From contig NZ_CP147407.1 of the NCBI RefSeq assembly GCF_037201815.1, forward strand, positions 1,178,001 through 1,242,000: a DNA stretch of 64,000 nt, in the 5' to 3' direction. The DNA is from Metabacillus sp. FJAT-52054. Lineage in GTDB: Bacteria > Bacillota > Bacilli > Bacillales > Bacillaceae. Position 1 is the stretch's first letter. Each line of letters starts with the position of its first letter. Below the pieces are notes generated by a model. It ran no database searches. It worked only from the letters and a program-made list of their open reading frames with translations, and had not been told where the DNA came from. Position numbers and translations under genes: made by a program. Of this stretch, positions 11,001-19,207 are shown piece after piece.

Positions 11001-11415
11001 TTCAGAGCGTCTCGGCCTTCTTACACGGCAGCGATATGCGATTGAAGTGGATTCACAGGGCGGCTTTATTATGAGAGACGATGCCAACGGAGGAGTCAGA
11101 AGGCCTGTATCAAGCCTTTCCGGCGGAGAAACCTTCCTAACCTCGCTCGCGCTTGCTTTATCGCTTTCCACTCAAATTCAGCTGCGGGGAGAATATCCTC
11201 TGCAATTTTTCTTCCTTGATGAAGGATTTGGGACACTCGATGCCGATCTGCTTGATACGGTTGTAACAGCCCTTGAAAAGCTGCAATCCAATAATCTGTC
11301 TGTCGGCGTCATCAGCCATGTTCCGGAGCTGCGGGCAAGACTTTCAAAAAAACTTGTGGTGACACCTGCTGATCCCACGGGGAGAGGGACTGCTGTCGCA
11401 TTGGAAACTTTGTAA
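8050..11415 (+). CDS. sbcC: SbcC, Rad50-like SMC ATPase
   Basis: SbcC is the Rad50-type ATPase partner of SbcD. It has the SMC layout: an N-terminal Walker A (FGPTGSGKSS, about residues 35-44), two long charged coiled-coil arms, a central zinc hook CPVCG (about residue 538), then the ABC signature SLSGGETF and Walker B FFFLDEGFG near the C-terminus. At 1,121 residues the length fits. Many Gln/Lys/Glu-rich stretches are the coiled coil and give long false reading frames on the other strand. Confidence 0.97.
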   Translation: MKPIELTISGLHSFREKQTIDFEGLCDGGVFGIFGPTGSGKSSILDAITLALYGKVERAANNTHGILNHAEDQLSVSYTFELQNGTSVKRYKVERTYKRTDEHRVKGSISRLVDLQAEPVVLADKASEVNEKVHELLGLTIDDFTRAVVLPQGKFAEFLSLKGSERRQMLQRLFHLEQYGDELLKKLRGRLSKAKYRLGETEAEQAGLGDASKAALLAAETEWQSSSLLLEKRVAERRTVRDTYEEQKKVWELQQEEKQLKEKEVKLERQAEEMENIEHRLKIADQAERLKPYADHLQSSESKHVLLVEEEKKWSTEWEKQKQITAEAKQAFEEARKQKEINEPVLAVKKERLTQLLEVEKERDLRKNETEKLSIDLERLEQARQAAKQEFDHAGQQLEKAKLKQQQLKLELEKLSVSSAYRQNMQAASDLQKEWKYAEDQKKEAEQLYSQLLQQQQSAEKDMKDLTDKRELESEKLMSVYSGLLHTFEQTSELKNRLERSIAFGKEKTAAAKVKLEQERVHSIARQLSASLQEGEACPVCGSTSHPMPVHGEQEEGSRLQLEQLEKELEDNRMLLQETELLRVKMEELSAYLIGEFSWIADESVHSESAAALEQTEADFLTDLKGLKQDLLHIRDKASASVKMLQQLKNEEQQSAQLMERCKLDLKEALAKLQLHNEKNQAFERQWAASYPEMKQDEVSKRLKEMLEKDTQFEGLQTRVNKSIEYIEEQEKLRQTAQEKLAEIDRLQIQTAEKKQASQERLDEKERLLEKESQNGTIPAQLAGIENQLSQLAERENQLRSHYEKKDNHLKEAEKELAAARKGLIDASKSVEDARNSWHKQIEQTALRTMEDVHSSLLHQEEKESFSSRLEAFRDNWKQCKADLKRLSEQLRDRKLDEETWLKTNELISECEALVSEAEGLKGAAAKALELLKEKHERFEKLEEQRLEVSGQIADLEKLQSVFKGNSFVEYIAEEQLHHVTRAASERLGLLTRQRYAIEVDSQGGFIMRDDANGGVRRPVSSLSGGETFLTSLALALSLSTQIQLRGEYPLQFFFLDEGFGTLDADLLDTVVTALEKLQSNNLSVGVISHVPELRARLSKKLVVTPADPTGRGTAVALETL

Positions 11416-11430
11416 ACGGGGTGACTGGTT

Positions 11431-11733
11431 GTGGGGAAAAAACAATTGGGCAGGTGCGGGCTCTGCCGCAGAAACGATGTGGAGATAACCATTCACCACC
11501 TCATTCCGAAAGAAATGGGAGGTGCTTATTTAGCCACCGCCAATTTGTGCATCCCATGCCATAAACAGATTCATGCCCTCTACACAAACGAAGAGCTGGC
11601 TGCGAGACTTTCAACAATTGAAAATCTCCAGAGGGATGAGAAGCTTTCCAAGTTTATTAAATGGATCCGCAAGCAGCCATCCACCAAGCTTATCCAGACA
11701 AGAAAATCGAATGAGCGAAAGAAAAAGAGGTAA
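11431..11733 (+). CDS. yisB: HNH-domain protein YisB
   Basis: This is a small (100-residue) HNH-type protein. It shows a zinc-binding CGLC pair, the HNH core ITIHHLIPKEMGG, and a second CIPCHKQIH motif, the pattern of HNH endonucleases such as B. subtilis YisB. The start is GTG, 15 bp after the sbcC stop, so it probably belongs to the repair operon. The position between sbcC and gerP matches B. subtilis. The nuclease activity is inferred from the motif, and the substrate is unknown. Confidence 0.88.
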   Translation: MGKKQLGRCGLCRRNDVEITIHHLIPKEMGGAYLATANLCIPCHKQIHALYTNEELAARLSTIENLQRDEKLSKFIKWIRKQPSTKLIQTRKSNERKKKR

Positions 11734-11850
11734 TCTGTCGCTGTGACCGATATAGGGGAAATCTGATAAATGTAAGTGACCGATACCCTTGCGTAAGTGG
11801 CAGCTGAAATCCCATAAAACAGATTTCTGATTTAAAATACAACGAAAAGA

Positions 11851-11879
11851 AAGAGCACCGGCGCTGGTGCTCTTTTTTT
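11851..11879 (+). terminator. Terminator between yisB and gerPF (probably two-way)
   Basis: AAGAGCACC and GGTGCTCTT form a 9-bp stem followed by seven T on the plus strand. The reverse strand also ends in a T-rich run, so it can serve the convergent gerP operon as well. The 118 bp between yisB and this hairpin hold nothing else I can recognise. Confidence 0.85.
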
Positions 11880-12097
11880 CAGTTATTCGCAACAATATTC
11901 TGATCGGCAACATCAGGATCAATCATATTGGTTGCACTGATTCCATTATTTAAAATCCAGAAGTCACCCGTGTTTCCTCCGCCAGAGCCTGCAGCTGATT
12001 TGGAAGAACTTTTAGGAGATAAATAGAACGTATCACCAAAGTTCACGACTCCGCCGGAAACGGTATTGATCTTGATAGGGCCGACGATGGCTGGCAT
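11879..12097 (-). CDS. gerPF: Spore germination protein GerPF
   Basis: GerPF is the last gene of the gerP operon. The six small GerP proteins are made in the mother cell and are needed for germinants to pass through the spore coat. The product begins MPAIVGPIKIN and contains VNFGDTFY, typical of GerPF and its paralogue GerPA. I place the start at 12097, because AAAGGGTG sits 6 bp upstream of that ATG; the in-frame GTG at 12106 lies inside the ribosome binding site. The product is 72 residues. Confidence 0.95.
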   Translation of the reverse strand: MPAIVGPIKINTVSGGVVNFGDTFYLSPKSSSKSAAGSGGGNTGDFWILNNGISATNMIDPDVADQNIVANN

Positions 12098-12138
12098 GGC
12101 AAACACCCTTTATTATCTAAGTCATATGACCAGTATAT

Positions 12139-12546
12139 TCAGTCTTCGCCGGATTGTTCTTCGGGATCCAGAACACCCTTGGGCCGGAAAAGCTGCCTGT
12201 TATGCTTTACGCGTGCTTCCATGTCAATAAGATCGGTTGAGCCGATATGAAAAACAGCGGACGTAGAGACGGCTAGTATTTTTACAAATTTGGTACGGAT
12301 AAACGGTTTTTCGTGAATATAGGAGGTCACAACATTTTCTGACTTGATGGGCCTCGGGATAGGCAGCCGAAAAAGATCGTACTTACTGAAGTCCCCCTCA
12401 TTATCATAAAACACTTCCGCTTCCCGCTGTACGGCAAATACGTTTGCTTTTGGCAAAATCTCTCTGGAATCCCCTATATTAAATATAGAGGAAAACCCAA
12501 GAATGTTTACATAGGCGGCATCAACGATTGAGTTTCGATTGTACAT
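12139..12546 (-). CDS. gerPE: Spore germination protein GerPE
   Basis: GerPE (135 residues) is part of the spore-coat permeability operon. Its N-terminus contains NILGFSSIFNIGDS, and a second IGS/IGD element (FHIGSTDLID) lies towards the C-terminus. This short hydrophobic-IGD motif recurs across the GerP proteins. The gene starts 3 bp after gerPD ends and has a weak site of its own, so coupling to gerPD is likely. gerPF follows after a 41-bp gap. Confidence 0.94.
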   Translation of the reverse strand: MYNRNSIVDAAYVNILGFSSIFNIGDSREILPKANVFAVQREAEVFYDNEGDFSKYDLFRLPIPRPIKSENVVTSYIHEKPFIRTKFVKILAVSTSAVFHIGSTDLIDMEARVKHNRQLFRPKGVLDPEEQSGED

Positions 12547-12549
12547 AAT

Positions 12550-12726
12550 TTACTGCGGCGCCAAAGGAACGAATGGTCCGATAATCAATGATTCCGGCGG
12601 AGTATCAAATACACTAGAAGCACCGACATTATTCACATCTCCGATTAAAAAGACGGAGGATGTGGCAACAGCTGTGACTCGGCAAAACACAACATTAAGG
12701 TCCTTATTTACAACAGTAAAATTCAT
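12550..12726 (-). CDS. gerPD: Spore germination protein GerPD (58 residues)
   Basis: This short gene fills the space between gerPC and gerPE. The product begins MNFTVVNKDL, carries SSVFLIGDVNN and ends in SSVFDTPPESLIIGPFVP, the characteristic GerPD C-terminus. Its start codon overlaps the gerPC stop (ATGA at 12723-12726). With it the gerP operon is complete, with six genes in the B. subtilis order. The individual role of GerPD is not known. Confidence 0.95.
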   Translation of the reverse strand: MNFTVVNKDLNVVFCRVTAVATSSVFLIGDVNNVGASSVFDTPPESLIIGPFVPLAPQ

Positions 12727-13337
12727 GGCTGTTCTCCTTTCACTTCCACAGGAAGATATTTAATAAAGTGGTCAACGGATTGCGCAATTTCCTCTTTTAC
12801 CCTTTGAGTAATTTGATCAGCTTGAGAATCCGGATCGCCCTCATGGAAATTTGCGGTTTTCATATAATACTGAACCCTGGTATCGATCTGTTTGCGGATG
12901 TCTTCGATGACCATTTTTCTCTGTTCATCATTCAGCTTTCTTGAGTGGCGCTGCTCCTGGGCTTCGAGCATGTTAAGGCACTCTTCGCTTAAGTACGTAT
13001 TCAGCTGGTCAAGAGCCAGACCATAGGTTTCGCCGTTATATTCACGTTCCAGCTTCCCTACCTGCTGGCCTTTTTGAATAACTTCGAAGTTTTCAATCGG
13101 TTCAGGATCTGTTGGGTTTAATCCGATATTCAATGTTCCTTCCAATGTTTCCACTTTCAACTGGTCAAATTTATATTCGATTTTTTCGATGGTAGTGGAC
13201 GGTTTATCCTTCAATGCCTGCAGATCGGTTGACATTTGCTGGATCATTGATTCAAGTTGCTGAATTTTGTTTTGCTGTGATTGAATACAAGTACACAGCT
13301 GCTGCAAATAAGACCCGACATCATTTCCGTAGTACAA
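12723..13337 (-). CDS. gerPC: Spore germination protein GerPC
   Basis: GerPC is the largest GerP protein (about 204 residues). An N-terminal coiled coil (YLQQLCTCIQSQQNKIQQLE) is followed by a mixed domain with TLNIGLNP. I favour a TTG start at 13337, because GAGGTG lies 6 bp upstream and the product then begins MYYGNDVGSYLQQ. The alternative GTG at 13346 is part of that ribosome binding site. The gene ends in an ATGA overlap with gerPD. Confidence 0.93.
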   Translation of the reverse strand: MYYGNDVGSYLQQLCTCIQSQQNKIQQLESMIQQMSTDLQALKDKPSTTIEKIEYKFDQLKVETLEGTLNIGLNPTDPEPIENFEVIQKGQQVGKLEREYNGETYGLALDQLNTYLSEECLNMLEAQEQRHSRKLNDEQRKMVIEDIRKQIDTRVQYYMKTANFHEGDPDSQADQITQRVKEEIAQSVDHFIKYLPVEVKGEQP

Positions 13338-13411
13338 GACAAGCACCTCGCAATCCCGATCTATCGTTACTGCATCCTATGCCGGAATGACAAATTGGGT
13401 GAATGCCTATT

Positions 13412-13639
13412 TTACCTGGATGGCGGAGGTGCGAGCGGGACAACCGGGCGAGAAAGAGCCTGAGATAATTCAGCACGCCGTGTTGCGGGAGGTGCAGCTT
13501 CAAAAAATCCGCCTGTATTGTATAAATTGGAAAGCGATTTTATATATCCGGCACTGCCGATTTGAAGGACGGAGGAGTTATTGACGGCGCCCACGCGGAG
13601 ATAGTTGATACAAATGGTTTGATTGATATAAAAATTCAT
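13412..13639 (-). CDS. gerPB: Spore germination protein GerPB
   Basis: GerPB is 75 residues. It begins MNFYINQTICINYLRVG and contains SSVLQIGSAGYIKSLSNLYN, nearly the family consensus, with a variable proline-rich tail. The start at 13639 is set by a textbook ribosome binding site (AGGAGGGACTTC then ATG). Roughly 70 bp separate it from the chosen start of gerPC. Confidence 0.95.
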   Translation of the reverse strand: MNFYINQTICINYLRVGAVNNSSVLQIGSAGYIKSLSNLYNTGGFFEAAPPATRRAELSQALSRPVVPLAPPPSR

Positions 13640-13649
13640 GAAGTCCCTC

Positions 13650-13871
13650 CTATGCATTTCCGGCAATCGGCTGATCTACGATATCCTGGTCAAACGTGTT
13701 CGTCACACTGTTCTGATTGAAGATGGTCATCCCATCGCCTGTATTAAAGGAACCAGCTCCGGAAAAGGTTTTAACACTGCTGACAGGAGCAATTGTAAAT
13801 ACGTCTCCGATATGAAGAACACTGCTTGTTCCGACACTGTTGACTTTAAATACACCGACAATTGCTGGCAT
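13650..13871 (-). CDS. gerPA: Spore germination protein GerPA
   Basis: GerPA is the first gene of the operon (73 residues): [14 protein letters not shown], then [12 protein letters not shown] and [14 protein letters not shown], all typical of GerPA. The ATG at 13871 is chosen because AAAGGATG sits 6 bp before it; the ATG at 13880 falls inside that site. The 10-bp gap to gerPB and the shared direction make one transcription unit. GerPA and GerPF are visibly related, so one probably arose by duplication. Confidence 0.95.
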   Translation of the reverse strand: MPAIVGVFKVNSVGTSSVLHIGDVFTIAPVSSVKTFSGAGSFNTGDGMTIFNQNSVTNTFDQDIVDQPIAGNA

Positions 13872-13945
13872 GGCTAACATCCTTTACATTTTCTTGAAGG
13901 GTTGCGGGCGTACATGTAGAATTTCATGGAGTACGGATTTAATTC

Positions 13946-13973
13946 ATCATATGACAGGAGCGGAATCTTGTGA
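13946..13973 (-). promoter_or_regulatory. Putative SigK promoter of the gerP operon
   Basis: Reading the minus strand, ACA is followed after 15 bp by CATATGAT. This matches the SigK pattern (AC near -35, CATANNNT at -10). It ends about 75 bp before the gerPA start. gerP is known to be a late mother-cell operon in B. subtilis and B. cereus, which agrees. The site lies just before the start of the divergent DUF418 gene. Confidence 0.6.
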
Positions 13974-13996
13974 TAAACGCGGAGGAGGGACCTAAA

Positions 13997-15151
13997 TTGA
14001 CGAACATGAAAGCAGCCTCCATTTCAAAAGGCGAGCGGATTCAATCGCTGGATGTTCTGAGAGGATTTTCTCTATTAGGTATATTAATGGTTAACATTTT
14101 TGATTTTTCAGGACCGCAGCTTTATCGCACCTCATTGGTTCAGAGCGGCGGAGGTCTGGACAGGCTGGTTGAAATTTTCGTTTTTGTATTCGCGCAGGCA
14201 AGCTTCTACCCGCTTTTTTCATTTCTTTTTGGAGCAGGTGGAGTGATGTTTTATAAACGAATCGGAGATAAGGGGCTTTTACCTGAAAGGTTCTTTGCCA
14301 GAAGGATGACGGGGCTGCTGATAATAGGGGTCCTGCATGCATTCTTTATTTGGCACGGGGATATTCTTATCAGCTATGCTTTGATCGGCTTTTTGTTTAT
14401 GCTGTTTATTGAAAAGTCAGCTAAAGCGCTCGCTGTTTGGAGCTTGTCGCTTATCTTCATTCCGAACATCCTTTTTAGTCTTTTGCTTGCCGGTGATGGG
14501 GCTGTCCCTAATGCAGATGATAACACTGAGAGAATAACAGCAGTCTACCAGAGTGGAAGTTTTTCAGAGATCATGGGTCAGAGAGCAGAGGACTGGTTCT
14601 ACGTAAATAATCCGATTATGGCCCCATTCATTGTTCTTTCTATATTGCCGATGTTTCTGCTTGGTGCCTATGCTATGAAACGAGGATGGTTTGAACGGAG
14701 CCCATCTGAGGAAACCATAAAGAAGTGGTTAGTCATTGCACTCATAACAGGTCCATCCGGAATACTTATAAAAACGATGCCTGTTCTTGATCCGCAGTCA
14801 GGGCTATGGAGTTATCTTCATCAATCGATTGGCGGGCCTTTGCTCACAATGTTTTACATAACAGCTATTTTGGCTGCCGTTCAAAAGCTGGGATTCAAAA
14901 AGGTTTACAAACCTTTTGCTTACGCAGGAAGGGCTTCCATGTCAAACTACCTCCTGCAGTCGCTGATCCTCACCTTGCTTTTTTACTCATACGGGTTTGG
15001 ATTATATGGAACTATGACTTCTTTCCAGGCAATTTTAACAGGTACCGGCGTTTATATCATTTTATTGGCTGCCAGCTATTATTGGTTTAAGCGATTTGAG
15101 CAGGGACCGGCAGAAAGATGGTGGAGATGGTTTGTGTATCGGAGATCATAA
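13997..15151 (+). CDS. DUF418-family membrane protein
   Basis: This is a polytopic membrane protein of about 384 residues with the start RIQSLDVLRGFSLLGIL and the C-terminal DUF418 region (FAYAGRASMSNYLLQS), as in the YeiB/YxaH group. About eight to ten hydrophobic segments are visible. Family members are called transporters or acyltransferase-like, but no function is firmly known. I choose a TTG start at 13997, because GGAGGAGGG lies 7 bp upstream; the next ATG (14006) is too far from that site. It diverges from gerP and is probably monocistronic. Confidence 0.85.
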   Translation: MTNMKAASISKGERIQSLDVLRGFSLLGILMVNIFDFSGPQLYRTSLVQSGGGLDRLVEIFVFVFAQASFYPLFSFLFGAGGVMFYKRIGDKGLLPERFFARRMTGLLIIGVLHAFFIWHGDILISYALIGFLFMLFIEKSAKALAVWSLSLIFIPNILFSLLLAGDGAVPNADDNTERITAVYQSGSFSEIMGQRAEDWFYVNNPIMAPFIVLSILPMFLLGAYAMKRGWFERSPSEETIKKWLVIALITGPSGILIKTMPVLDPQSGLWSYLHQSIGGPLLTMFYITAILAAVQKLGFKKVYKPFAYAGRASMSNYLLQSLILTLLFYSYGFGLYGTMTSFQAILTGTGVYIILLAASYYWFKRFEQGPAERWWRWFVYRRS

Positions 15152-15187
15152 ACAGAAAATACGCTGCCATCCTCCGGAGAAAATATT

Positions 15188-15370
15188 TCAGCGGGCTTGA
15201 GATTTACGGTGTCCGCCGTGCTGAAGGTTCGAGTGCCGCTGTTTGATTTCCTGCAAAAGAAGATGATCGAGCTCTTGACTGCATTTGAGCGTCACATCGG
15301 AATTTAGCCCATACTTTTGAGCAAGGTCAATTAACGTTTTTCTTTTGGATTCAATTTCATTAAAGGCCAT
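15188..15370 (-). CDS. yisI: Spo0E-family aspartyl-phosphate phosphatase (YisI-like)
   Basis: A 60-residue helical protein with the Spo0E signature CSQELDHLLLQE. Members such as B. subtilis Spo0E, YnzD and YisI dephosphorylate Spo0A~P and so delay sporulation. The start at 15370 has GGAG 5 bp upstream. A longer frame to 15463 exists but lacks a ribosome binding site and exceeds the usual family size. Its place beyond gerP matches B. subtilis yisI. Confidence 0.88.
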   Translation of the reverse strand: MAFNEIESKRKTLIDLAQKYGLNSDVTLKCSQELDHLLLQEIKQRHSNLQHGGHRKSQAR

Positions 15371-15589
15371 TTCGTCTCCAACTTTCAAAGGTACTTTTCC
15401 GTTTATTATGTAGCTGCTGGCAAGCCGTCCTTTTAAAAGCCGGGAAATCGGTTGCAGAAACATTTTTGCATGACCAAACAGCTTGTCCTAAAAAATGGAT
15501 AAGCCTATTATACAATGGAAAATGAATAAGGGGTCAGTTTCGATAAAAAAACATAAAATGTTACAATAATTTACAAGGGGGACTTGAAA

Positions 15590-16408
15590 GTGAAGCTTTC
15601 GTCAAAGACTCCTAAGTCGTTTTTAACGAAGACCGGGGGATTTTTAAAAGACTATGATTACTCGTTAAACCCTTATACGGGGTGTGCGTTTGGCTGTTCT
15701 TATTGCTATGTAAGAAGACTGCCGGTTTCCTTATTCAGAAAAGAAGAATGGGGCACGTGGGTGGATGTTAAAAAGGCAGGCAGGGAGAGTTTTGTCAGGG
15801 AACTGAAAAGAGCAAAAAGCAGGGGGCCGGTCCGGATTTTTATGTCATCCAGTACAGACCCGTATCAGGGGGAGGAAGCAAAAGAGGAAGTAACGAGAGT
15901 GCTGCTTTCTGCAATGGCTGAAGAGAAACCGGATTTTTTATTTGTTCAGACAAGAAGTCCGCTTATAACAAGGGACATTGACATGTTTCAGGAGCTTAAA
16001 ACCCGCATACTGGTAAGCATGACTATCGAAACCGACCGTGATGAGGTACGTAAAGCGTTTGCCCCCTCCTCTCCGCCGCTGGCAGCGAGACTAAAGGCAT
16101 TGAAACAGTTATCCAGCGCAGGAATACCAACTCAGGCTGCTGTTGCTCCGATGCTTCCCTTCACTGATCATTTTCCTGAAAAGCTAAAGCAAGTGACAGA
16201 CATTGTGACACTTGACGATTTTTTTCAGGGTGATGGCGCAGGCGGTAGACGTTCAGCCTCTCTTGGTGCCCATGATATTCTTATTCAGCTGAAAGAAGAG
16301 GATTGGTTCGATCCAGAGCGGATTGAAATGGAGCGGACGAGGTTTGAGAGGGTTTTTGGAAAAAAGAATGTGCGGATCAGCCAGAATGGATTCGCACCAT
16401 TCCGTTGA
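15590..16408 (+). CDS. SPL-like radical SAM protein
   Basis: A 272-residue radical SAM protein of the spore-photoproduct-lyase-like group (COG1533 type). The Fe-S cluster motif is CAFGCSYC (CxxxCxxC), just after LNPYTG. It is shorter than SplB itself, and I see no clear counterpart of SplB's extra catalytic cysteine, so spore photoproduct repair should not be assumed. The start is GTG at 15590, 8 bp after AAGGGGG; the TTG at 15584 is too close to that site. It sits next to sporulation genes but with its own spacing. Confidence 0.82.
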   Translation: MKLSSKTPKSFLTKTGGFLKDYDYSLNPYTGCAFGCSYCYVRRLPVSLFRKEEWGTWVDVKKAGRESFVRELKRAKSRGPVRIFMSSSTDPYQGEEAKEEVTRVLLSAMAEEKPDFLFVQTRSPLITRDIDMFQELKTRILVSMTIETDRDEVRKAFAPSSPPLAARLKALKQLSSAGIPTQAAVAPMLPFTDHFPEKLKQVTDIVTLDDFFQGDGAGGRRSASLGAHDILIQLKEEDWFDPERIEMERTRFERVFGKKNVRISQNGFAPFR

Positions 16409-16605
16409 AGCTTGGCTGAAATAATGTTCTCCCCTTCTTGATAAAAGACGACTATTAGAAAGCAGGAAGGATTCGGGGCATGGAATGTCGAAATGGTCAT
16501 AAAGAATGAATAGTATGTCTGCTGAAACAACTAACAGCTGACCAAAATTTGTGTTCGCGGGATAGTGGATTTTGAGAAGTAAGAATGGCAATGGGGGTTT
16601 TTATA

Positions 16606-17508
16606 ATGAAATTTGCAGCAGCCAGACTGAATGGCAGAACGTTTATCGGGCTCATCCAGGAAGAAAACCAAATCTTTGATCTTCAAAGGGCGGAAAAGAA
16701 ATTTTTTGAAATGGAAACCATTCCGGCAAACCTGGAAGATTGTATGAAAGAAGGGGACAAATTCATCAGTCAGGTTCAGCATTTGGAGCAAAGACTTCAT
16801 AAGTCTGACGATCATCAGGAGCTTGTTTATTCTCTGTCTGATGTAGACCTGCTTCCTCCAATACCGCGGCCGCGGAAAAATGTCTTCTGCGTTGGGAAAA
16901 ATTATAGAGACCATGCGGTAGAGATGGGAAGTGAAGCCGATATACCGAAATTTGTGATGCTCTTCTCTAAAGCGCCAACTTCTGTAATCGGACACGGAGA
17001 TTTAATTGATCCGCACATCCATCTCACCCGGGAACTTGATTATGAAGGGGAACTCGCTGTCATTATCGGAAAAAAAGGGAAACAGATTCCGGTTGAAGAC
17101 GCACTCGATTATGTATTTGGCTACTCCATTGTAAATGATATTACGGCAAGGGATTTGCAGGCCAACCATAAGCAATTCCTGCTTGGGAAAAGTCTGGATA
17201 CATCCTGCCCTTTTGGACCGTTCGCTGTACATAAGTCAGCTATACCTGATCCTCATGATCTGCGGATTGAAACACGCGTTAACGGAGAAGTCCGCCAAAC
17301 CGGACATACAGGAGATATGATTTTTTCAATCGCATCAATTATCTCAACCATATCCCAGGGAACGACACTTGAACCTGGAGATATCATTGCAACCGGAACT
17401 CCGAGTGGAGTTGGAAAAGGATTCAATCCTCCAAAATTTTTAAAGTCAGGCGACATGATTGAAATTTCCATCAGCGGCATCGGGACGCTGCAGAATGGTG
17501 TGAATTAA
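16606..17508 (+). CDS. yisK: YisK, fumarylacetoacetate-hydrolase-fold protein
   Basis: A 300-residue FAH-family protein very like B. subtilis YisK. It has the N-terminal lid region, then FCVGKNYRDHAVEMGSEADI, DYEGELAVIIGKKG (metal-binding acidic residues), NDITARDLQ and IIATGTPSGVGKGF. YisK is reported to act on oxaloacetate (decarboxylase) and to be linked to the Mbl cytoskeleton. The start at 16606 has GGGGG 8 bp upstream; the upstream in-frame ATGs at 16585 and 16591 lack a site. The 197 bp before it hold no recognisable gene. Confidence 0.93.
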   Translation: MKFAAARLNGRTFIGLIQEENQIFDLQRAEKKFFEMETIPANLEDCMKEGDKFISQVQHLEQRLHKSDDHQELVYSLSDVDLLPPIPRPRKNVFCVGKNYRDHAVEMGSEADIPKFVMLFSKAPTSVIGHGDLIDPHIHLTRELDYEGELAVIIGKKGKQIPVEDALDYVFGYSIVNDITARDLQANHKQFLLGKSLDTSCPFGPFAVHKSAIPDPHDLRIETRVNGEVRQTGHTGDMIFSIASIISTISQGTTLEPGDIIATGTPSGVGKGFNPPKFLKSGDMIEISISGIGTLQNGVN

Positions 17509-17511
17509 TTG

Positions 17512-17552
17512 AAAAACTCCCTCTAGGCATTAGCCATAGAGGGAGTTTTTAA
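17512..17552 (+). terminator. Terminator after yisK
   Basis: AAAAACTCCCTCTA pairs with TAGAGGGAGTTTTT around an 11-nt loop, giving a 14-bp stem that ends in a T run. Confidence 0.92.
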
Positions 17553-17572
17553 TAAGCTCTGTTAAACTTTGC

Positions 17573-17634
17573 TGTTGATTGCAGTTAGCAGGCGTTCGCT
17601 TTTCACTCCAATCAGCAGGTGTTAAAAATCAACA
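17573..17634. repeat. Small inverted-repeat element, copy 1
   Basis: A 62-bp element bounded by TGTTGATT and its complement AATCAACA. Its right end (CACTCCAATCAGCAGG then TGTTAAAAATCAACA) is almost identical to that of the copy at 28287-28403. It lies between the yisK and rocD terminators. It resembles the short dispersed intergenic repeats of Bacillus genomes; mobility is not shown. Confidence 0.6.
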
Positions 17635-17660
17635 CCATACTTTAACATAGCCATTTAATA

Positions 17661-17689
17661 GATAAAGCCCTCCGGTTAAGGAGAGCTTC
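17661..17689 (-). terminator. Terminator after rocD
   Basis: On the minus strand AAGCTCTCC pairs with GGAGGGCTT (one G-T pair) around TTAACC, followed by TTTATC. The T run is weak. Confidence 0.6.
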
Positions 17690-17694
17690 GCCTG

Positions 17695-18888
17695 TTAGGA
17701 AAGAACGTTGAATACCTTCTCGATTGCCCAGTCCAAATCCTCTTTAGAAATGGTAAGAGGAGGGGCAAAGCGGATGACAGTGTCATGAGTTTCTTTGCAA
17801 AGGAGTCCTTCCTCCTTCAGTTTTTCGCAATAAGGACGCGCTTCTTCATGTAGTTCAACGCCGATGAAAAGTCCCATGCCGCGTACTTCTTTAATAAGCG
17901 GGTTTTTAATCTCTCGTAATTTATCCTGGAAATAGTTTCCTAGTTCAAGAGACCGGTCAGCAAGCTTTTCGTCGATCAATACGTCAAGAGCTGCGATGGA
18001 GACTGCGCATGCAAGCGGATTGCCTCCAAACGTAGAGCCGTGGGAACCTGGATTGAATACACCAAGAATGTCCTTATTCGCGGCAACACATGAAATCGGG
18101 AAAACCCCTCCGCCTAATGCTTTTCCGAGAATATACATATCCGGCTCGATTTGTTCCCAATTACACGTGAACATTTTTCCTGAACGGCCCAGGCCGCACT
18201 GAATTTCATCTGCCACAAACAAAACGTTGCTTTCTTTGCAGATCTGCAGCGCTTTCGTAAGGAAGCCCTCTTCCGGAATATTGATTCCAGCTTCGCCTTG
18301 AATCGGCTCAATAATAAAGGCCGCCGTATTCGGAGTGATGGCTGCTTCAAGAGCATCCAAATCGCCGTAAGGAATAACCTTGATTCCCGGAAGCATCGGT
18401 CCGAACCCGCGCTTGTATTCCTCGCTTGAGGACATGGAAACTGCAGCCATTGTCCGGCCGTGGAAATTATCTTCGCAAACGATGATCTCAGCTTGATCTG
18501 TAACGACGCCTTTTACATCATATGCCCAGCGGCGTGCTGTTTTAACAGCTGTTTCGACCGCTTCCGCTCCTGTATTCATTGGCAGAACCATATCTTTTCC
18601 AGTAAGCTGAGCTACTTTCTCATACCAGGGTCCCAGCTGATCATTATGGAAGGCGCGGGATGTAAGAGTAATGCGGTCAGCCTGATCCTTAAGCGCCTGA
18701 ATGATTTTCGGATGGCGGTGCCCCTGGTTAACAGCAGAATAAGCACTTAGCATGTCCATATATTTATTGCCTTCAGGATCCTCTACCCAAACACCTTCTG
18801 CTTTTGATATGACGATTGGAAGCGGATGGTAGTTGTTGGCTCCAAATTTTTCGGTTTGTTCAATTACATGTGAAGTTTTAGTTGTCAT
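17695..18888 (-). CDS. rocD: Ornithine aminotransferase RocD
   Basis: A class III PLP-dependent aminotransferase of 397 residues that converts ornithine and 2-oxoglutarate to glutamate semialdehyde and glutamate in arginine breakdown. Diagnostic stretches are [30 protein letters not shown], the cofactor aspartate in [16 protein letters not shown], and the PLP lysine in [13 protein letters not shown]. The length and N-terminus fit Bacillus RocD. It stands alone here; the rocA/rocF genes are not in view. Confidence 0.95.
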   Translation of the reverse strand: MTTKTSHVIEQTEKFGANNYHPLPIVISKAEGVWVEDPEGNKYMDMLSAYSAVNQGHRHPKIIQALKDQADRITLTSRAFHNDQLGPWYEKVAQLTGKDMVLPMNTGAEAVETAVKTARRWAYDVKGVVTDQAEIIVCEDNFHGRTMAAVSMSSSEEYKRGFGPMLPGIKVIPYGDLDALEAAITPNTAAFIIEPIQGEAGINIPEEGFLTKALQICKESNVLFVADEIQCGLGRSGKMFTCNWEQIEPDMYILGKALGGGVFPISCVAANKDILGVFNPGSHGSTFGGNPLACAVSIAALDVLIDEKLADRSLELGNYFQDKLREIKNPLIKEVRGMGLFIGVELHEEARPYCEKLKEEGLLCKETHDTVIRFAPPLTISKEDLDWAIEKVFNVLS

Positions 18889-18918
18889 GAGTTTCCCTCC
18901 GTTTTGTAAGAATAGAAG

Positions 18919-18932
18919 TTATAGCGCTTTCA
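18919..18932 (-). promoter_or_regulatory. cre-like site upstream of rocD
   Basis: The minus strand reads TGAAAGCGCTATAA, one mismatch from the CcpA consensus TGWNANCGNTNWCA, 31 bp before the rocD start. A single near-match is weak, but carbon repression of arginine breakdown is plausible. I found no SigL-type -24/-12 promoter here. Confidence 0.4.
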
Positions 18933-19159
18933 ATAATTAGAAAATTCCTATCTATCTATACAATATCTCAGTAGTAGCCAGATGACAATAGAGGCAATTT
19001 TCCAGCATCTAAAGCCATTCAGCACAATTGAATAATTATGAGTGTGATCCAGTAGTTTTTGCAGATTTACGGTGCTTGCAGCGAATATTTATCCATTTTA
19101 GCACCGGCGGATTATTATAAAGAAAGGATGATCAATTACTGCTTTGCCAGGAAGATTCA

Positions 19160-19168
19160 TGGTAAAAT
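19160..19168 (+). promoter_or_regulatory. Extended -10 promoter element of yisL
   Basis: TGGTAAAAT, an extended -10, lies 39 bp before the yisL start. The same element (TGCTAAAAT) stands 36 bp before the broken yisL copy at 26434. The rest of the 319-bp gap 18889-19207 holds only the cre-like site. Confidence 0.55.
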
Positions 19169-19207
19169 GAAAAGTGTAGAATTTTGACAAAACAGGGGGA
19201 GATTAGA

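Noticed and set aside
18960..19020. Possible SigL (-24/-12) promoter for rocD
   Set aside because: The best GG/GC pair on the minus strand is 8 bp apart instead of the required 10.
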